Shown: one piece after another, positions 30,998-39,577 of the stretch
How positions within the stretch are numbered: position 1 is the first letter of the stretch
Layout: each line of letters opens with the position of its first letter
Source: Modestobacter excelsi
GTDB taxonomy: Bacteria; Actinomycetota; Actinomycetes; Mycobacteriales; Geodermatophilaceae
Reading direction: 5' to 3'
DNA: 64,000 nt
Assembly (NCBI RefSeq): GCF_005930495.1
Contig: NZ_SJEX01000002.1
Span: 88,374 to 152,373, forward strand
Made by a program: the position numbers and the translations under genes
The notes under the pieces: model-generated
The model's database searches: none
Told to the model about the DNA's origin: nothing
The model's input: the letters and a program-made list of their open reading frames with translations, nothing else

Positions 30998-32353
30998 GTG
31001 GCTGATCGAGCTGACCTCACCCCTCCGGACGACCGCCGGCGTCAGCAGCAGATCGTCGACGTGCTCGTGGACGCCTTCGCGCAGCTCATGGCGGTGGACG
31101 CCGACGCCTTCCGCACCAAGTTCCGCAAGATGGCCGCCGACCCGTTCGCCTTCTACCGCGGCTCCGCCTGCTTGTTCTACGCCGACATGGCGACGCTGGA
31201 GGACCGGTGGTGTGACGAGCGGACGTCGCGGGTGTGGATCCAGGGTGACCTGCACGCGGAGAACTTCGGCACCTACATGGACGGGCAGGGGCGCATCGTC
31301 TTCGACGTCAACGACTTCGACGAGGCCTACCTCGGGCACGTCAGCTGGGACCTGCGCCGGTTCGCGGCCAGCTTCGCGCTGCTGGCCTGGCGCAAGGCGT
31401 TCGCCGACGACGTGATCAGCGAGATGATCAGCGGCTACCTGGGCGCCTACCTGGACCAGGTGGCGGCCTTCACGCAGTCGGACGACGACCGGTCCTTCGC
31501 CCTGCTGCGGGAGAACACCGAGGGAGCGGTGCACGACGTCGTGCTGGCGACCACCGCCCGCACCCGGCTGGACCTGCTGGGCCGGCTGACCGTGGTCGAG
31601 CGGTACGAGCGGCGGTTCGCCGACCGGCCGCGCAACCGCCGGCTGCAGGACGACGAGCGGGCCGAGGTGCTCGCCGCCATCGAGCGCTACCGCGAGACCG
31701 TCCACCCGCCCCGCCGGCGGCGCGACGTCGCCTACGACGTGAAGGACGTCGTGGGCACCGGCGGCTTCGGCATCGGCAGCGCCGGGCTGCCCGCCTACAA
31801 CGTGCTGCTCGAGGGCTACGACCAGGCGCTGGAGAACGACGTCGTCCTGTCGGTGAAGCAGGGCAACGTGCCGGCGCCCAGCCGGATCGTCGACGACCCG
31901 GAGATCCGGGCCTACTTCGAGCACGAGGGTCACCGGACCGCGGTCAGCCAGCGGTCCCTGCAGGCCAACGCCTCCCAGTTCCTCGGGCACACCGAGATCG
32001 GCGGCGTCGGCTTCGTCGTCTCCGAGCTGTCGCCCTACGAGGTGGACCTGGACTGGGACGACCTCACCGAGCCCGAGGAGATCCGGCCCGTCCTCGCCCA
32101 GCTGGGCCGCGCGACGGCGAAGCTGCACTGCGTCGGCGACGCGGACAGCGACCACACGCTGGTGCCCTTCCAGACCGAGGAGGCGATCACCACGATGATC
32201 GGCGGCCGCCGCGAGGAGTTCATCGCCGACGTCGTCGACTTCGCGCACGGCTACGCGCGGCGGACCCGGGAGGACCACCGGCTGTTCGTCGACGCCTTCC
32301 GAGCCGGGCAGGTCCAGGGGATCAGCTCCAGCGGGGACCACCCGACGGCGTGA
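30998..32353 (+). CDS. DUF2252 family protein
   Basis: About 451 residues. DUF2252 proteins are kinase-fold-like but of unknown substrate. Diagnostic blocks are FRKMAADPFAFYRGSACLFY, WIQGDLHAENFGTY, FDVNDFDEAYLGHVSWDLRRFAASF (resembling the HxDxxxxN and D of aminoglycoside phosphotransferase-like enzymes), DVVGTGGFGIGS, and the C-terminal YARRTREDHRLF. Start is uncertain: TTG 30989 is in frame, but GTG 30998 fits a leaderless promoter. Monocistronic, with a convergent GNAT gene six bases downstream. Confidence 0.88.
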   Translation: MADRADLTPPDDRRRQQQIVDVLVDAFAQLMAVDADAFRTKFRKMAADPFAFYRGSACLFYADMATLEDRWCDERTSRVWIQGDLHAENFGTYMDGQGRIVFDVNDFDEAYLGHVSWDLRRFAASFALLAWRKAFADDVISEMISGYLGAYLDQVAAFTQSDDDRSFALLRENTEGAVHDVVLATTARTRLDLLGRLTVVERYERRFADRPRNRRLQDDERAEVLAAIERYRETVHPPRRRRDVAYDVKDVVGTGGFGIGSAGLPAYNVLLEGYDQALENDVVLSVKQGNVPAPSRIVDDPEIRAYFEHEGHRTAVSQRSLQANASQFLGHTEIGGVGFVVSELSPYEVDLDWDDLTEPEEIRPVLAQLGRATAKLHCVGDADSDHTLVPFQTEEAITTMIGGRREEFIADVVDFAHGYARRTREDHRLFVDAFRAGQVQGISSSGDHPTA

Positions 32354-32359
32354 CCCCGG

Positions 32360-32824
32360 TCAGCGGATGGGCAGCTCGATCAGCATCCCGCGGTGCGGGC
32401 CGACCGGGCGCAGGTCGTACTCCTCGGTGACGGTGGTGAAGCCGATCCGCGCGTAGAAGCCGACGGCGTCCTTCCGGGCGTCGCACCAGACGAGGTCCCC
32501 GCCCCGGGCGGCCACCTGGACCAGCCCCTCGGCGACCAGCGCCCGACCGGCTCCCAGCCCGCGGACCCGCGGGTCGGTGGCCATGCCCCGGAGCTGCCAG
32601 GACCCCTCACCGACGCGCCACGGGCAGTCCCGCGGGTGGAAGCGGACCACGCCGACGATCTCCCCGCCGTCGATGCGGGCGGCCAGGTGCAACGTGTACG
32701 GGGCGTCGTCCTCGTCGATCTCCACCGGACGCCCCTGGCGGAGCTCCTGCGCCCGCAGCGGGTAGGTGGCCGCCGCGTCGACCTGCTCGATGGTGATCGT
32801 CCCCGACGGGGCCCCGGTGCTCAC
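32360..32824 (-). CDS. GNAT-family N-acetyltransferase
   Basis: A 154-residue acetyl-CoA-dependent transferase. The GNAT core is clear: EIVGVVRFHP strand, then WQLRGMATDPRVRGLGAGRALVAEGL, with the R-x-x-G-x-G/A acetyl-CoA loop, and DAVGFYARIGFTTVTEEYDL, the conserved motif B. GTG 32824 follows GGGGAGGATGCGGGC. The acceptor substrate is unknown. Its upstream region carries the 80-bp symmetric palindrome at 32860-32939. Confidence 0.88.
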   Translation of the reverse strand: MSTGAPSGTITIEQVDAAATYPLRAQELRQGRPVEIDEDDAPYTLHLAARIDGGEIVGVVRFHPRDCPWRVGEGSWQLRGMATDPRVRGLGAGRALVAEGLVQVAARGGDLVWCDARKDAVGFYARIGFTTVTEEYDLRPVGPHRGMLIELPIR

Positions 32825-32859
32825 GCCCGCATCCTCCCCTGCGCGGCTCTGGGGCCGTG

Positions 32860-32939
32860 GATCAGGTCACCTGATCAGAGGGCGTCCTACCGCACCAACG
32901 CTGGTGCGGGGGGACGGCCGGTGATCAGGTGACCTGATC
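32860..32939. repeat. 80-bp symmetric palindrome built of two 17-bp sites and a central hairpin
   Basis: GATCAGGTCACCTGATC at 32860-32876 and its exact reverse complement at 32923-32939 flank the hairpin CCGCACCA-ACGC-TGGTGCGG at 32890-32909. All share one centre (32899.5). Each 17-mer is itself a palindrome about a single base. The site lies between the VWA gene's stop and the GNAT gene's start on the minus strand; operator or terminator. Confidence 0.9.
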
Positions 32940-32951
32940 GAAGTCCCGGCG

Positions 32952-34946
32952 TCAGCGGCCGCGGGGGCCGCGCCTGACCCGGAGGTAGTCGGCGACCACG
33001 TACTCACCGAGCCGCTCGCTGTCGGGCTGGAACACCCGGCCACCGGCCCGGGCGGTGATGTCGTGCACGAACTCGACCAGCGACGGCTCGGGGTCCAGCG
33101 CGAAGACGTTGAGGGTGGCGCCGGAGCGCGCGACCCGCTCCACCTCCGCGACGGTGCGGGCGATCGTCTCGGGCATCGGTGGCCAGCAGAAGTACGGCGT
33201 CCCGTCGTCCTCCAGGTGCGCGGTGGGCTCCCCGTCGGTGACCACCAGCACCACCGGCTCGGCGTCCCGGTGTTTGGCGAGGAAACGGCGGGCCAGCATC
33301 AGGCCGTGCTGCAGGTTGGTCCCCTGCAACGTGTCGACCGACAGCTCGGCCAGCGTCTCCGGGCGGAGCACCTGCGCGGTGGAGGAGAAGCCGATGATCT
33401 CGATCGCGTCCTGCGGGAAGCGGGTGGTCACCAGGGAGTGCAGGGCCATCGCCGTCGACTTGGCCGCGCCCCACGTGCCGCGCAGCGCCATCGAGTAGGA
33501 GAGGTCGACCAGCAGCGCGACGGCTGCGCCGGTGCGCCGCTCGGTCTCCACCACCTCGAAGTCGTCGACGGCGATCCGCACCCGACGGCGCCCCTCCTCG
33601 TGCGGCTCACCGGCGGTGCGCAGCACCGCGTTGCGGACGGTGCGGACGACGTCCAGCGGCTGCTCGTCGCCGAACCGCCACTCCCGGGAGGCCCCGGTCA
33701 GCTCGCCGGCCGCTCCTGCGTCGGCGACGTCGTGCTCACCGCGACCGGTCGCCGACAGCTTGGCGAAGACCCGGCGCAGCGCGGTCGCGCCCAGCCGGCG
33801 CACCGCCTTGGGGGACAGCTGCAGCGCTCCCTCGGACCGCTGCAGGTACCCCTGCCGTTCGAGCTCGCGCTCCAGCCGGCGCAGCGCCTCGAGGTCGTCG
33901 ACGGCGGAGCGGCCCAGGGCCTGCTCGAGCAGTTCCTGGTCGATGTCGGCCAGCGACGCCCCGGCGTACCCCTGCGACAGCTGCTGGGACAGCGACTCGA
34001 GGTCGGCGAGCTCGGCGACCGCGGTGGTCGCGTCGCCCATGCCCAGCGGCTGCTCGCCGTCGGGCACCGGGCCGCGCTGCCCCCAGGGCAGGTCGGGCCG
34101 GGCCTGGCGGAGCGCGTCGGACAGGTGCGCCATCTCGCTCTGCAGGCCGAGGTCGCCCATCGCCTGCTCCATGAGGCCCTGCAGCTCGGCGCGCTGGTCG
34201 GGGGAGAGACCGGCGAGCATCCGCTCCTGGGCGGCAGCCCGGCGGGCCAGCGAGTCGATCAGCTCCTCCACCGACTGGGGGTCGTCGGGGAAGAACTGGC
34301 CGTGCTCGTCCATGAAGTCGGCGAACTGCTGGTCGGTGTCCTCGCCGCGGTTGTGCGCGTCGACCAGCGCGGACAGGTCGGCGACCATGTCCTTGACCGC
34401 CTGCATGGCCGCGCCGTCGCCGTCCTGCATCTGCTGCAGCGCCTGCTTCATGCCCTGGAAGGAGCTGTCCAGCACCTCCTGGCGGAGCAGGTCCTGGATC
34501 TGCTGGAAGGCCTGCGCCGCCTCCGGCGAGCGCCACTGGTGGTCCTTGAGCGCACGGACGGCGCCGGCGGTGTCCTCCGGCAGCTGGTCCAGCTCGGCCT
34601 CGGCGAGCCGGGCGGAGTCGTCCGGGTCCGGGAAGAGCGCGGCGCGCTCGGCCTCGAGCGCCTGCTCCAGCAGCTCACGGACCTGCTCCAGCGTGCCGTC
34701 CATCCGGCCGGCCTGCCGGGCCTGCCGCAGCCGGTCGCGCACCGACCGGCGCAGCTGGTCGAGCCCGCGCCGGCCGTCGATGCCGCGGCGCAGCAGGTCG
34801 CGCATCGCCTCGCGCACCCCGCTGCCACCCAGCACCTGGTCGCCGATCTCGTCGACCGCGGCGGCCACGTCGTAGGGCGGCGCGAGGGGGTCGGGCCCAC
34901 CGCGCCACCTGCCGTACCGGTAGCCCCTGGGACGTCGTCCGGCCAT
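32952..34946 (-). CDS. VWA-domain protein (Mg-chelatase/CoxE-like partner of MoxR ATPase)
   Basis: A 664-residue protein. Residues ~1-450 are mostly helical, with many Gln/Glu/Asp-rich segments. A von Willebrand A domain occupies ~475-660 with a complete MIDAS: DLSYSM (DxSxS), a threonine in GTNLQHGL and the aspartate in VTDGEPT. Such proteins are clients or adaptors of MoxR-type AAA+ ATPases. ATG 34946 lies two bases upstream of the stop of the ATPase gene, so the operon runs unknown gene - MoxR - VWA. The basic N-terminus (RRPRGYRYGRWRGG) has no signal peptide, so it is cytoplasmic. Confidence 0.9.
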   Translation of the reverse strand: MAGRRPRGYRYGRWRGGPDPLAPPYDVAAAVDEIGDQVLGGSGVREAMRDLLRRGIDGRRGLDQLRRSVRDRLRQARQAGRMDGTLEQVRELLEQALEAERAALFPDPDDSARLAEAELDQLPEDTAGAVRALKDHQWRSPEAAQAFQQIQDLLRQEVLDSSFQGMKQALQQMQDGDGAAMQAVKDMVADLSALVDAHNRGEDTDQQFADFMDEHGQFFPDDPQSVEELIDSLARRAAAQERMLAGLSPDQRAELQGLMEQAMGDLGLQSEMAHLSDALRQARPDLPWGQRGPVPDGEQPLGMGDATTAVAELADLESLSQQLSQGYAGASLADIDQELLEQALGRSAVDDLEALRRLERELERQGYLQRSEGALQLSPKAVRRLGATALRRVFAKLSATGRGEHDVADAGAAGELTGASREWRFGDEQPLDVVRTVRNAVLRTAGEPHEEGRRRVRIAVDDFEVVETERRTGAAVALLVDLSYSMALRGTWGAAKSTAMALHSLVTTRFPQDAIEIIGFSSTAQVLRPETLAELSVDTLQGTNLQHGLMLARRFLAKHRDAEPVVLVVTDGEPTAHLEDDGTPYFCWPPMPETIARTVAEVERVARSGATLNVFALDPEPSLVEFVHDITARAGGRVFQPDSERLGEYVVADYLRVRRGPRGR

Positions 34947-34948
34947 CG

Positions 34949-36820
34949 TCAGGCCCCGTACACGGTGCGGGAGCCGTCGGTGTCCTTGGCCAGCCGGCGG
35001 GTGAGGTACAGCCCCTCCAGGGCGAACTCCACGGCCGCGGCGGCCTGCTCGGCGGACTGCTCGCCCTCCGGCACCCCGAGCCGGCCCAGCAGCTGGGCCA
35101 GGTGCGGGATGGTGCCCAGCTGGCCGAGCAGCGCCGCCGCCGGCACCAGGTCGCCGGACTCGACCGTCTCGCCGCTGGTGAAGTGCTCCTGCAGGCCGGT
35201 GAGGTCCAGCCCGCCGCAGCGGGCCCGGAAGGTCTGCGCCGTGGCCTGCCGCAGCAGGTGCTCGAGCACCTCGAGGTCGCGGTCGTCGTCGTTGTCGCTG
35301 CCCGCGTCGGCGAACTCCACCTTGCCGCGGCTGGCCGGGACGACGCTCGGCAGGTCGACGACCCGGGCCACCGGCCGGGGCTCACCGGCCACCGCCGCCC
35401 GGCGGACCGCCGAGGCGGCGACCGTCTCCAGCCCGGCGATGGCGAACCGGGCACTGACCCCGGAGCGCTGGTCGACGTGGCTGGACTCGCGGACCAGCCG
35501 GGTGAACCGGGCGACGATCTCGACCAGGTGCTCGGGGACGATCGGGGCGTCGAAACCGGAGCCACCGAGCCAGGTGGTCTGCGCCTCCTGGCGCAGCAGC
35601 CGGAGCTCGTCGGCCAGCTCGATCGGGTAGTGGGTGCGCACCTCGGCGCCGAACCGGTCCTTCAGCGGGGTGATGATCCGGCCGCGGTTGGTGTAGTCCT
35701 CGGGGTTGGCGCTGGCCACCAGCAGCAGGTCGAGCGGGAGCCGGACCCGGTAGCCACGGATCTGGATGTCGCGCTCCTCGAGCACGTTGAGCAGCGCGAC
35801 CTGGATCCGCTCGGCGAGGTCGGGCAGCTCGTTGACGCTGAAGATGCCGCGGTTGGTGCGGGGCACGAGGCCGTAGTGCACGGTCTCCGGGTCGCCCAGT
35901 GTGCGGCCCTCGGCCACCTTGATCGGGTCGACGTCGCCGATCAGGTCACCGACGCTGGTGTCGGGGGTGGCCAGCTTCTCGCCGAACCGGTCGCTGCGGT
36001 GCAGCCAGCCGACCGGGGTCGCGTCGCCGTGCTCGGCGACCTGCCGCCGCCCCCAGACGCTGATCGGCTGCAGCGGGTGCTCGTTGAGCTCGCTGCCGAC
36101 CAGCACCGGCGTCCACTCGTCGAGCAGGCCGACCAGGGTGCGGATGAGCCGGGTCTTGCCCTGCCCGCGCTCACCGAGCAGGACCAGGTCGTGCCCGGCG
36201 ATCAGGGCACGCTCGACCTCGGGGACGACGGTGTCCTCGAAGCCGACGATGCCCGGCAGGGAGGTCTCGCCGGCGGCCAGCCGGGCGAGCCGCTCGGGCA
36301 GCGGGGCGGCCGGGAGGTCGGGCTCCGGGATCGCGCCGGGCACCGCGAACAGCGACCGCTCGGAGGCGCGCGCAGCCCGGGCCTGCTCGTCGCGTCCGGC
36401 CAGCGCCGCCCGCAGCGCAGCGACCGCGGCGCCGGCGTCCTGCTGGGGCCCGGCGTCCAGCAGCTGCAGGACCGCCGCGGCCCGGTCCGGGGCGGGCAGT
36501 GCGCGCAGCGCGCCGGCCAGCGCGTCGTCCTCGTCGGCCGGTGCCGGGTCCAGTGACCCGATCACCTGCTCCCCGCCGGACCGGTGCACCGCGGCCAGCG
36601 CGCGGAGAGCGGCCTGCCCGGAGCCCAGCGCGCCGGGTCGGCCCAGCGCGGCGCCCAGCAGCCGGACGGCCTCCTCCGGGGTGTCGGTGAGCAGGACGGC
36701 TGCCGGCGTCAGCTCCGGGAGCGCGCGGGAGACCGCGGCGTCGACGTTCTCGTCGCGGCGGCCCTCTCGCAGGGGCCCGCCGCGAGCCTGCGAGCGGTGG
36801 GGGGCGAGAGGGTCCTTCAT
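34949..36820 (-). CDS. MoxR/ChlI-like AAA+ ATPase with N-terminal extension
   Basis: A 623-residue ATPase. The AAA core starts near 155 with LPGIVGFEDTVVPEVERAL, then Walker A LLGERGQGKTRL, and the NELPDLAERIQVALLNVLEE region. It continues with ASANPEDYTNRGRII and an arginine-finger-like RFGAEVRTHYP. Related ATPases usually begin just before this core, so the first ~150 residues are an extra helical region. Residues 2-22 are encoded by a dispersed repeat (36760-36820). The start ATG overlaps the upstream TGA as TGATG. No other good start occurs for more than 60 codons, so the repeat-derived start is preferred, though unproven. It should remodel a complex with the VWA partner. Confidence 0.85.
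   Translation of the reverse strand: MKDPLAPHRSQARGGPLREGRRDENVDAAVSRALPELTPAAVLLTDTPEEAVRLLGAALGRPGALGSGQAALRALAAVHRSGGEQVIGSLDPAPADEDDALAGALRALPAPDRAAAVLQLLDAGPQQDAGAAVAALRAALAGRDEQARAARASERSLFAVPGAIPEPDLPAAPLPERLARLAAGETSLPGIVGFEDTVVPEVERALIAGHDLVLLGERGQGKTRLIRTLVGLLDEWTPVLVGSELNEHPLQPISVWGRRQVAEHGDATPVGWLHRSDRFGEKLATPDTSVGDLIGDVDPIKVAEGRTLGDPETVHYGLVPRTNRGIFSVNELPDLAERIQVALLNVLEERDIQIRGYRVRLPLDLLLVASANPEDYTNRGRIITPLKDRFGAEVRTHYPIELADELRLLRQEAQTTWLGGSGFDAPIVPEHLVEIVARFTRLVRESSHVDQRSGVSARFAIAGLETVAASAVRRAAVAGEPRPVARVVDLPSVVPASRGKVEFADAGSDNDDDRDLEVLEHLLRQATAQTFRARCGGLDLTGLQEHFTSGETVESGDLVPAAALLGQLGTIPHLAQLLGRLGVPEGEQSAEQAAAAVEFALEGLYLTRRLAKDTDGSRTVYGA
36760..36820 (-). repeat. Recurrent palindromic element, copy 6, inside a CDS
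   Basis: On the minus strand it reads ATGAAGGACCCTCTCGC ... GCGAGAGGGCC, the same layout as other copies, with compensating changes in both arms. It supplies the start codon and the first ~22 codons of the MoxR-like ATPase. Confidence 0.75.
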
Positions 36821-37605
36821 CAGGCGGTCGGGAGCTCCAGGTCGGCGAGCGCGGCCCGGACGTCGTCCTCCCGGACGAAGTCCAGCGCCAGCAGCCGGTG
36901 CAGCAGCACCCCGCGGCGGGTCAGCCGCAGGTCGGCCGGGCGCAGCCGCGGCCGGGTGCCGGGTCGGACGGCGACGGGCGGCGGGTCCAGCAGGCCTGCG
37001 CGCTGCAGGTCGGCGACGTCCTCCCGGGCGCCCCAGGCCCGCCAGGCACGCGGGTCGTCCTCCAGCGGCGCCATCGGCAGCGGTGAGCGGTCGCGGCGGC
37101 CCACCGCGGCCAGCAGCACCAGCTGCCGCCAGCTGCACGACTCGGCCAGCTGCAGCGCCCGGGCGGCCAGCGCCACGTCGATGTCGGGGGAGACGACGAC
37201 CTCGGCCACCAGGTAGCCCAGGTGCCGCACCCGCCGCTCCTCGGTGGTCCGCCGCGCCGCCTGGACGACGTCCTCGACCAGGCGCTCGGCGGCCGAGCGC
37301 GCGGCGGTGGTCACGCTGAAGAAGCCGTCGCCGCGCACCGCGCGGCCCTGGTGGGTGCGGGTGACCGACAGCTCCGCGACGAAGGCCAGGACCGCACCGG
37401 CGCGGGCGCGCTCCCAGGTCAGCGGCAGCGCGGCGGCCGAGGTGGCGGCGTCCCGCAGGCAGCCGGCCAGCCGGTCGTCCAGCCGCAGCGGGCTCGACGC
37501 GGGCTCGAACAGCAGCCCGGCGACGGCGCGGCTCATCGACCCGGCGACCAGCTCCCCGGTCTCCACCAGGTCCCGGCCGGGCGCGCGCTCCTCGGAGTCC
37601 CTCAC
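36820..37605 (-). CDS. Unknown protein, first gene of MoxR-VWA operon
   Basis: About 261 residues, family not recognised. It is mostly helical and Ala/Arg/Leu-rich. The middle part has DVALAARALQLAESCSWRQLVLLAAVGR, and the C-terminus (DVADLQRAGLLDPP ... LRLTRRGVLLHRLLALD) looks like a winged-helix or DNA-binding-like fold. There is no signal peptide or membrane helix. GTG 37605 is a best guess, because upstream translation is low-complexity and unlike a protein; no ribosome site is visible. Its TGA overlaps the start of the MoxR-like gene, so it is translationally coupled and probably works with that complex. Confidence 0.65.
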   Translation of the reverse strand: MRDSEERAPGRDLVETGELVAGSMSRAVAGLLFEPASSPLRLDDRLAGCLRDAATSAAALPLTWERARAGAVLAFVAELSVTRTHQGRAVRGDGFFSVTTAARSAAERLVEDVVQAARRTTEERRVRHLGYLVAEVVVSPDIDVALAARALQLAESCSWRQLVLLAAVGRRDRSPLPMAPLEDDPRAWRAWGAREDVADLQRAGLLDPPPVAVRPGTRPRLRPADLRLTRRGVLLHRLLALDFVREDDVRAALADLELPTA

Positions 37606-37750
37606 GGGGTGATCATGGCGCGCACCGCGGCGGGACGCACCCGCCGCCGCCCGCTCCTCACCACAGCGGGGCAGCCACCGTGCGGACAACGGAACACGAG
37701 TCCACCTCGGCGGCAACGGCAGGGGAACGCGGGGCCGCCACCGTCGGTGC

Positions 37751-39133
37751 ATGGCCACCGCCACCGAACCCACCACCACCTCGACCCAGCGCGCCCCCGG
37801 CCGCCTCGGCGGTCGGTGGATCGACGACTGGCGCCCCGAGGACCCTGACTTCTGGCAGTCCACCGGTGAGCCGATCGCCCGCCGGAACCTGTTCTTCTCC
37901 GTCTTCTCCGAGCACATCGGCTTCTCGATCTGGAGCCTGTGGTCGGTGATGGTGTTGTTCCTGCCCGAGCCGGTGTTCGGCATCGACCCGGCCGGCAAGT
38001 TCCTGCTCACCACGTTGCCGACCGCGCTGGGCGCCTTCGTCCGGCTGCCCTACACCTTCGCCGTCGCGAAGTTCGGCGGCCGGAACTGGACGGTCATCAG
38101 CGCGTCGTTGCTGCTGGTCCCGACCATCGCGACCGCGGTCGTGCTGGAGCCCGGCGTCTCGTACACGACGCTGCTGGTGGTCTCCTGCCTGGCCGGCGTG
38201 GGCGGCGGCAACTTCGCCAGCTCGATGACGAACATCAACGCCTTCTACCCGACCCGGCTCAAGGGCTGGGCGCTCGGGCTGAACGCGGGCGGCGGCAACC
38301 TCGGCGTCCCGGTCATCCAGCTGATCGGCCTGCTCGTGCTGGCCACGGCCGGCGCCGCGCACCCGCGGATCGTGCTGGTCGTCTACCTGCCGCTGATCGT
38401 CGTCGCCGCGGTCGGCGCCGCGCTGCTGATGGACAACCTGACGACGGCGCGCAACCAGCCCCGGGCGATGCGGGAGGCCACCCGCGAAGGGCACACCTGG
38501 ATCCTGTCGTTCCTCTACATCGGCAGCTTCGGCTCGTTCATCGGGTTCGGCTTCGCCTTCGGCCAGGTGCTGCAGAACCAGTTCGCGCAGGACTTCGCCA
38601 CGCCGCTGGCCGCCGCGCAGCTCACCTGGCTCGGGCCGCTGCTCGGGTCGCTGATCCGGCCGCTCGGCGGGTCGCTGGCCGACCGGTTCGGCGGCGCGCG
38701 GATCACCTTCTGGAACTTCATCGCCATGGCGGGTGGCGCAGCGGTCGTGCTCGTCGCCAGTCAGGTCGGGTCGCTGCCGCTGTTCCTGCTCGGCTTCGTG
38801 CTGCTGTTCGTGCTCAGCGGGATCGGCAACGGCTCGACGTACAAGATGATCCCGGCGGTGTTCCGGACCCGGGCGATGGACGCCGTCGCCGCCGGCACCG
38901 ACCCGGCGACCGCCGACCGGCACGCACTGCGGACGTCGGGGGCGGTCATCGGCATCGCCGGGGCCGTCGGCGCCTCCGGCGGGGTGCTGGTCAACCTGGC
39001 CTTCCGCCAGTCGTTCCTGTCCACCGGCAGCGGGGACGGCGCCTACCTGGCCTTCATCGCCTTCTACGCCGTCTGCGTCGTCGTCACCTGGGTCGTCTAC
39101 CTCCGCCCGGGGACCAAGCTCGCCGGAGTGTGA
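37751..39133 (+). CDS. narK: NarK-type nitrate/nitrite transporter
   Basis: A 460-residue major-facilitator protein with twelve predicted helices. The nitrate-porter signature is present twice in spirit: GGGNFASSMTNINAFYP and, in the second half, GIGNGSTYKMIPAVF; arginines in FVRLPYTF and LIRPLGGSLADRFGG correspond to substrate-binding and MFS loop positions. The N-terminus (WRPEDPDFWQSTGEPIARRNL) is typical of the actinobacterial NarK/NarU subgroup. Start ATG 37751. Its neighbour at 40054 is an NnaR-like regulator of nitrate assimilation, which supports nitrate uptake. Nitrate and nitrite reductase genes are not in the window. Confidence 0.95.
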   Translation: MATATEPTTTSTQRAPGRLGGRWIDDWRPEDPDFWQSTGEPIARRNLFFSVFSEHIGFSIWSLWSVMVLFLPEPVFGIDPAGKFLLTTLPTALGAFVRLPYTFAVAKFGGRNWTVISASLLLVPTIATAVVLEPGVSYTTLLVVSCLAGVGGGNFASSMTNINAFYPTRLKGWALGLNAGGGNLGVPVIQLIGLLVLATAGAAHPRIVLVVYLPLIVVAAVGAALLMDNLTTARNQPRAMREATREGHTWILSFLYIGSFGSFIGFGFAFGQVLQNQFAQDFATPLAAAQLTWLGPLLGSLIRPLGGSLADRFGGARITFWNFIAMAGGAAVVLVASQVGSLPLFLLGFVLLFVLSGIGNGSTYKMIPAVFRTRAMDAVAAGTDPATADRHALRTSGAVIGIAGAVGASGGVLVNLAFRQSFLSTGSGDGAYLAFIAFYAVCVVVTWVVYLRPGTKLAGV

Positions 39134-39457
39134 TCAGGGGCGCCAGACCTGCTCAAAATCGGGGTGCTCGGTGTACGGAGTGGCGAGCAGGGCGAGGGTG
39201 AGCGCGGCCAGCTGGTGCAGGTCCTTGGGCGGTAGCGGGAAGTCGGGCAGCCCGGACGGCCGGGCGCCCAGGAAGCGCAGGTCCGGTGCGGCGGCCTGGC
39301 AGGCGAGCACGACCTTCCGCTTGGCCGCGCAGTCCGCGCGCACCCGCTCGGCGGTCCCGTCCGCGCCGGCGTCCTCCGCGAGGCCGGCGGTGGCGTTCGT
39401 GTCCTCGGCGATGCGGGCGAGCAGGAAGCCCACCAGGTCCATGACGGGCGGCTCCAT
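39134..39457 (-). CDS. DUF6221 family small protein
   Basis: A 107-residue protein. The features of DUF6221 are visible: MDLVGFLLARIAEDTNATA at the start, RVRADCAAKRKVVLAC in the middle and LALLATPYTEHPDFEQVWRP at the end. Function is unknown; such proteins are common and often numerous in actinobacteria and their phages. ATG 39457 has a GAGGGGGA upstream; ATG 39442 five codons later is an alternative. It is convergent with narK, with adjacent stops. Confidence 0.8.
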   Translation of the reverse strand: MEPPVMDLVGFLLARIAEDTNATAGLAEDAGADGTAERVRADCAAKRKVVLACQAAAPDLRFLGARPSGLPDFPLPPKDLHQLAALTLALLATPYTEHPDFEQVWRP

Positions 39458-39577
39458 CGCCCGATCATCCCCCTCGGGGCGGCCGCGGACCCGGCGGGCG
39501 ACCCGGCGCGCCGGTCCGCCCGTGGGCAGCGAGCATGATCGGCCGTCCCGCCCGTCCGAGAAGAGCGAGCCCGGTCC

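Noticed and set aside
32860..32939. The GATC-containing palindromes as a phage attachment or replication origin site
   Set aside because: No integrase, tRNA target or origin genes nearby; called a regulatory or terminator palindrome instead.
37606..38013. N-terminal extension of the minus-strand gene ending at 36820
   Set aside because: It would overlap the narK start and is compositionally unlike protein; start placed at 37605.
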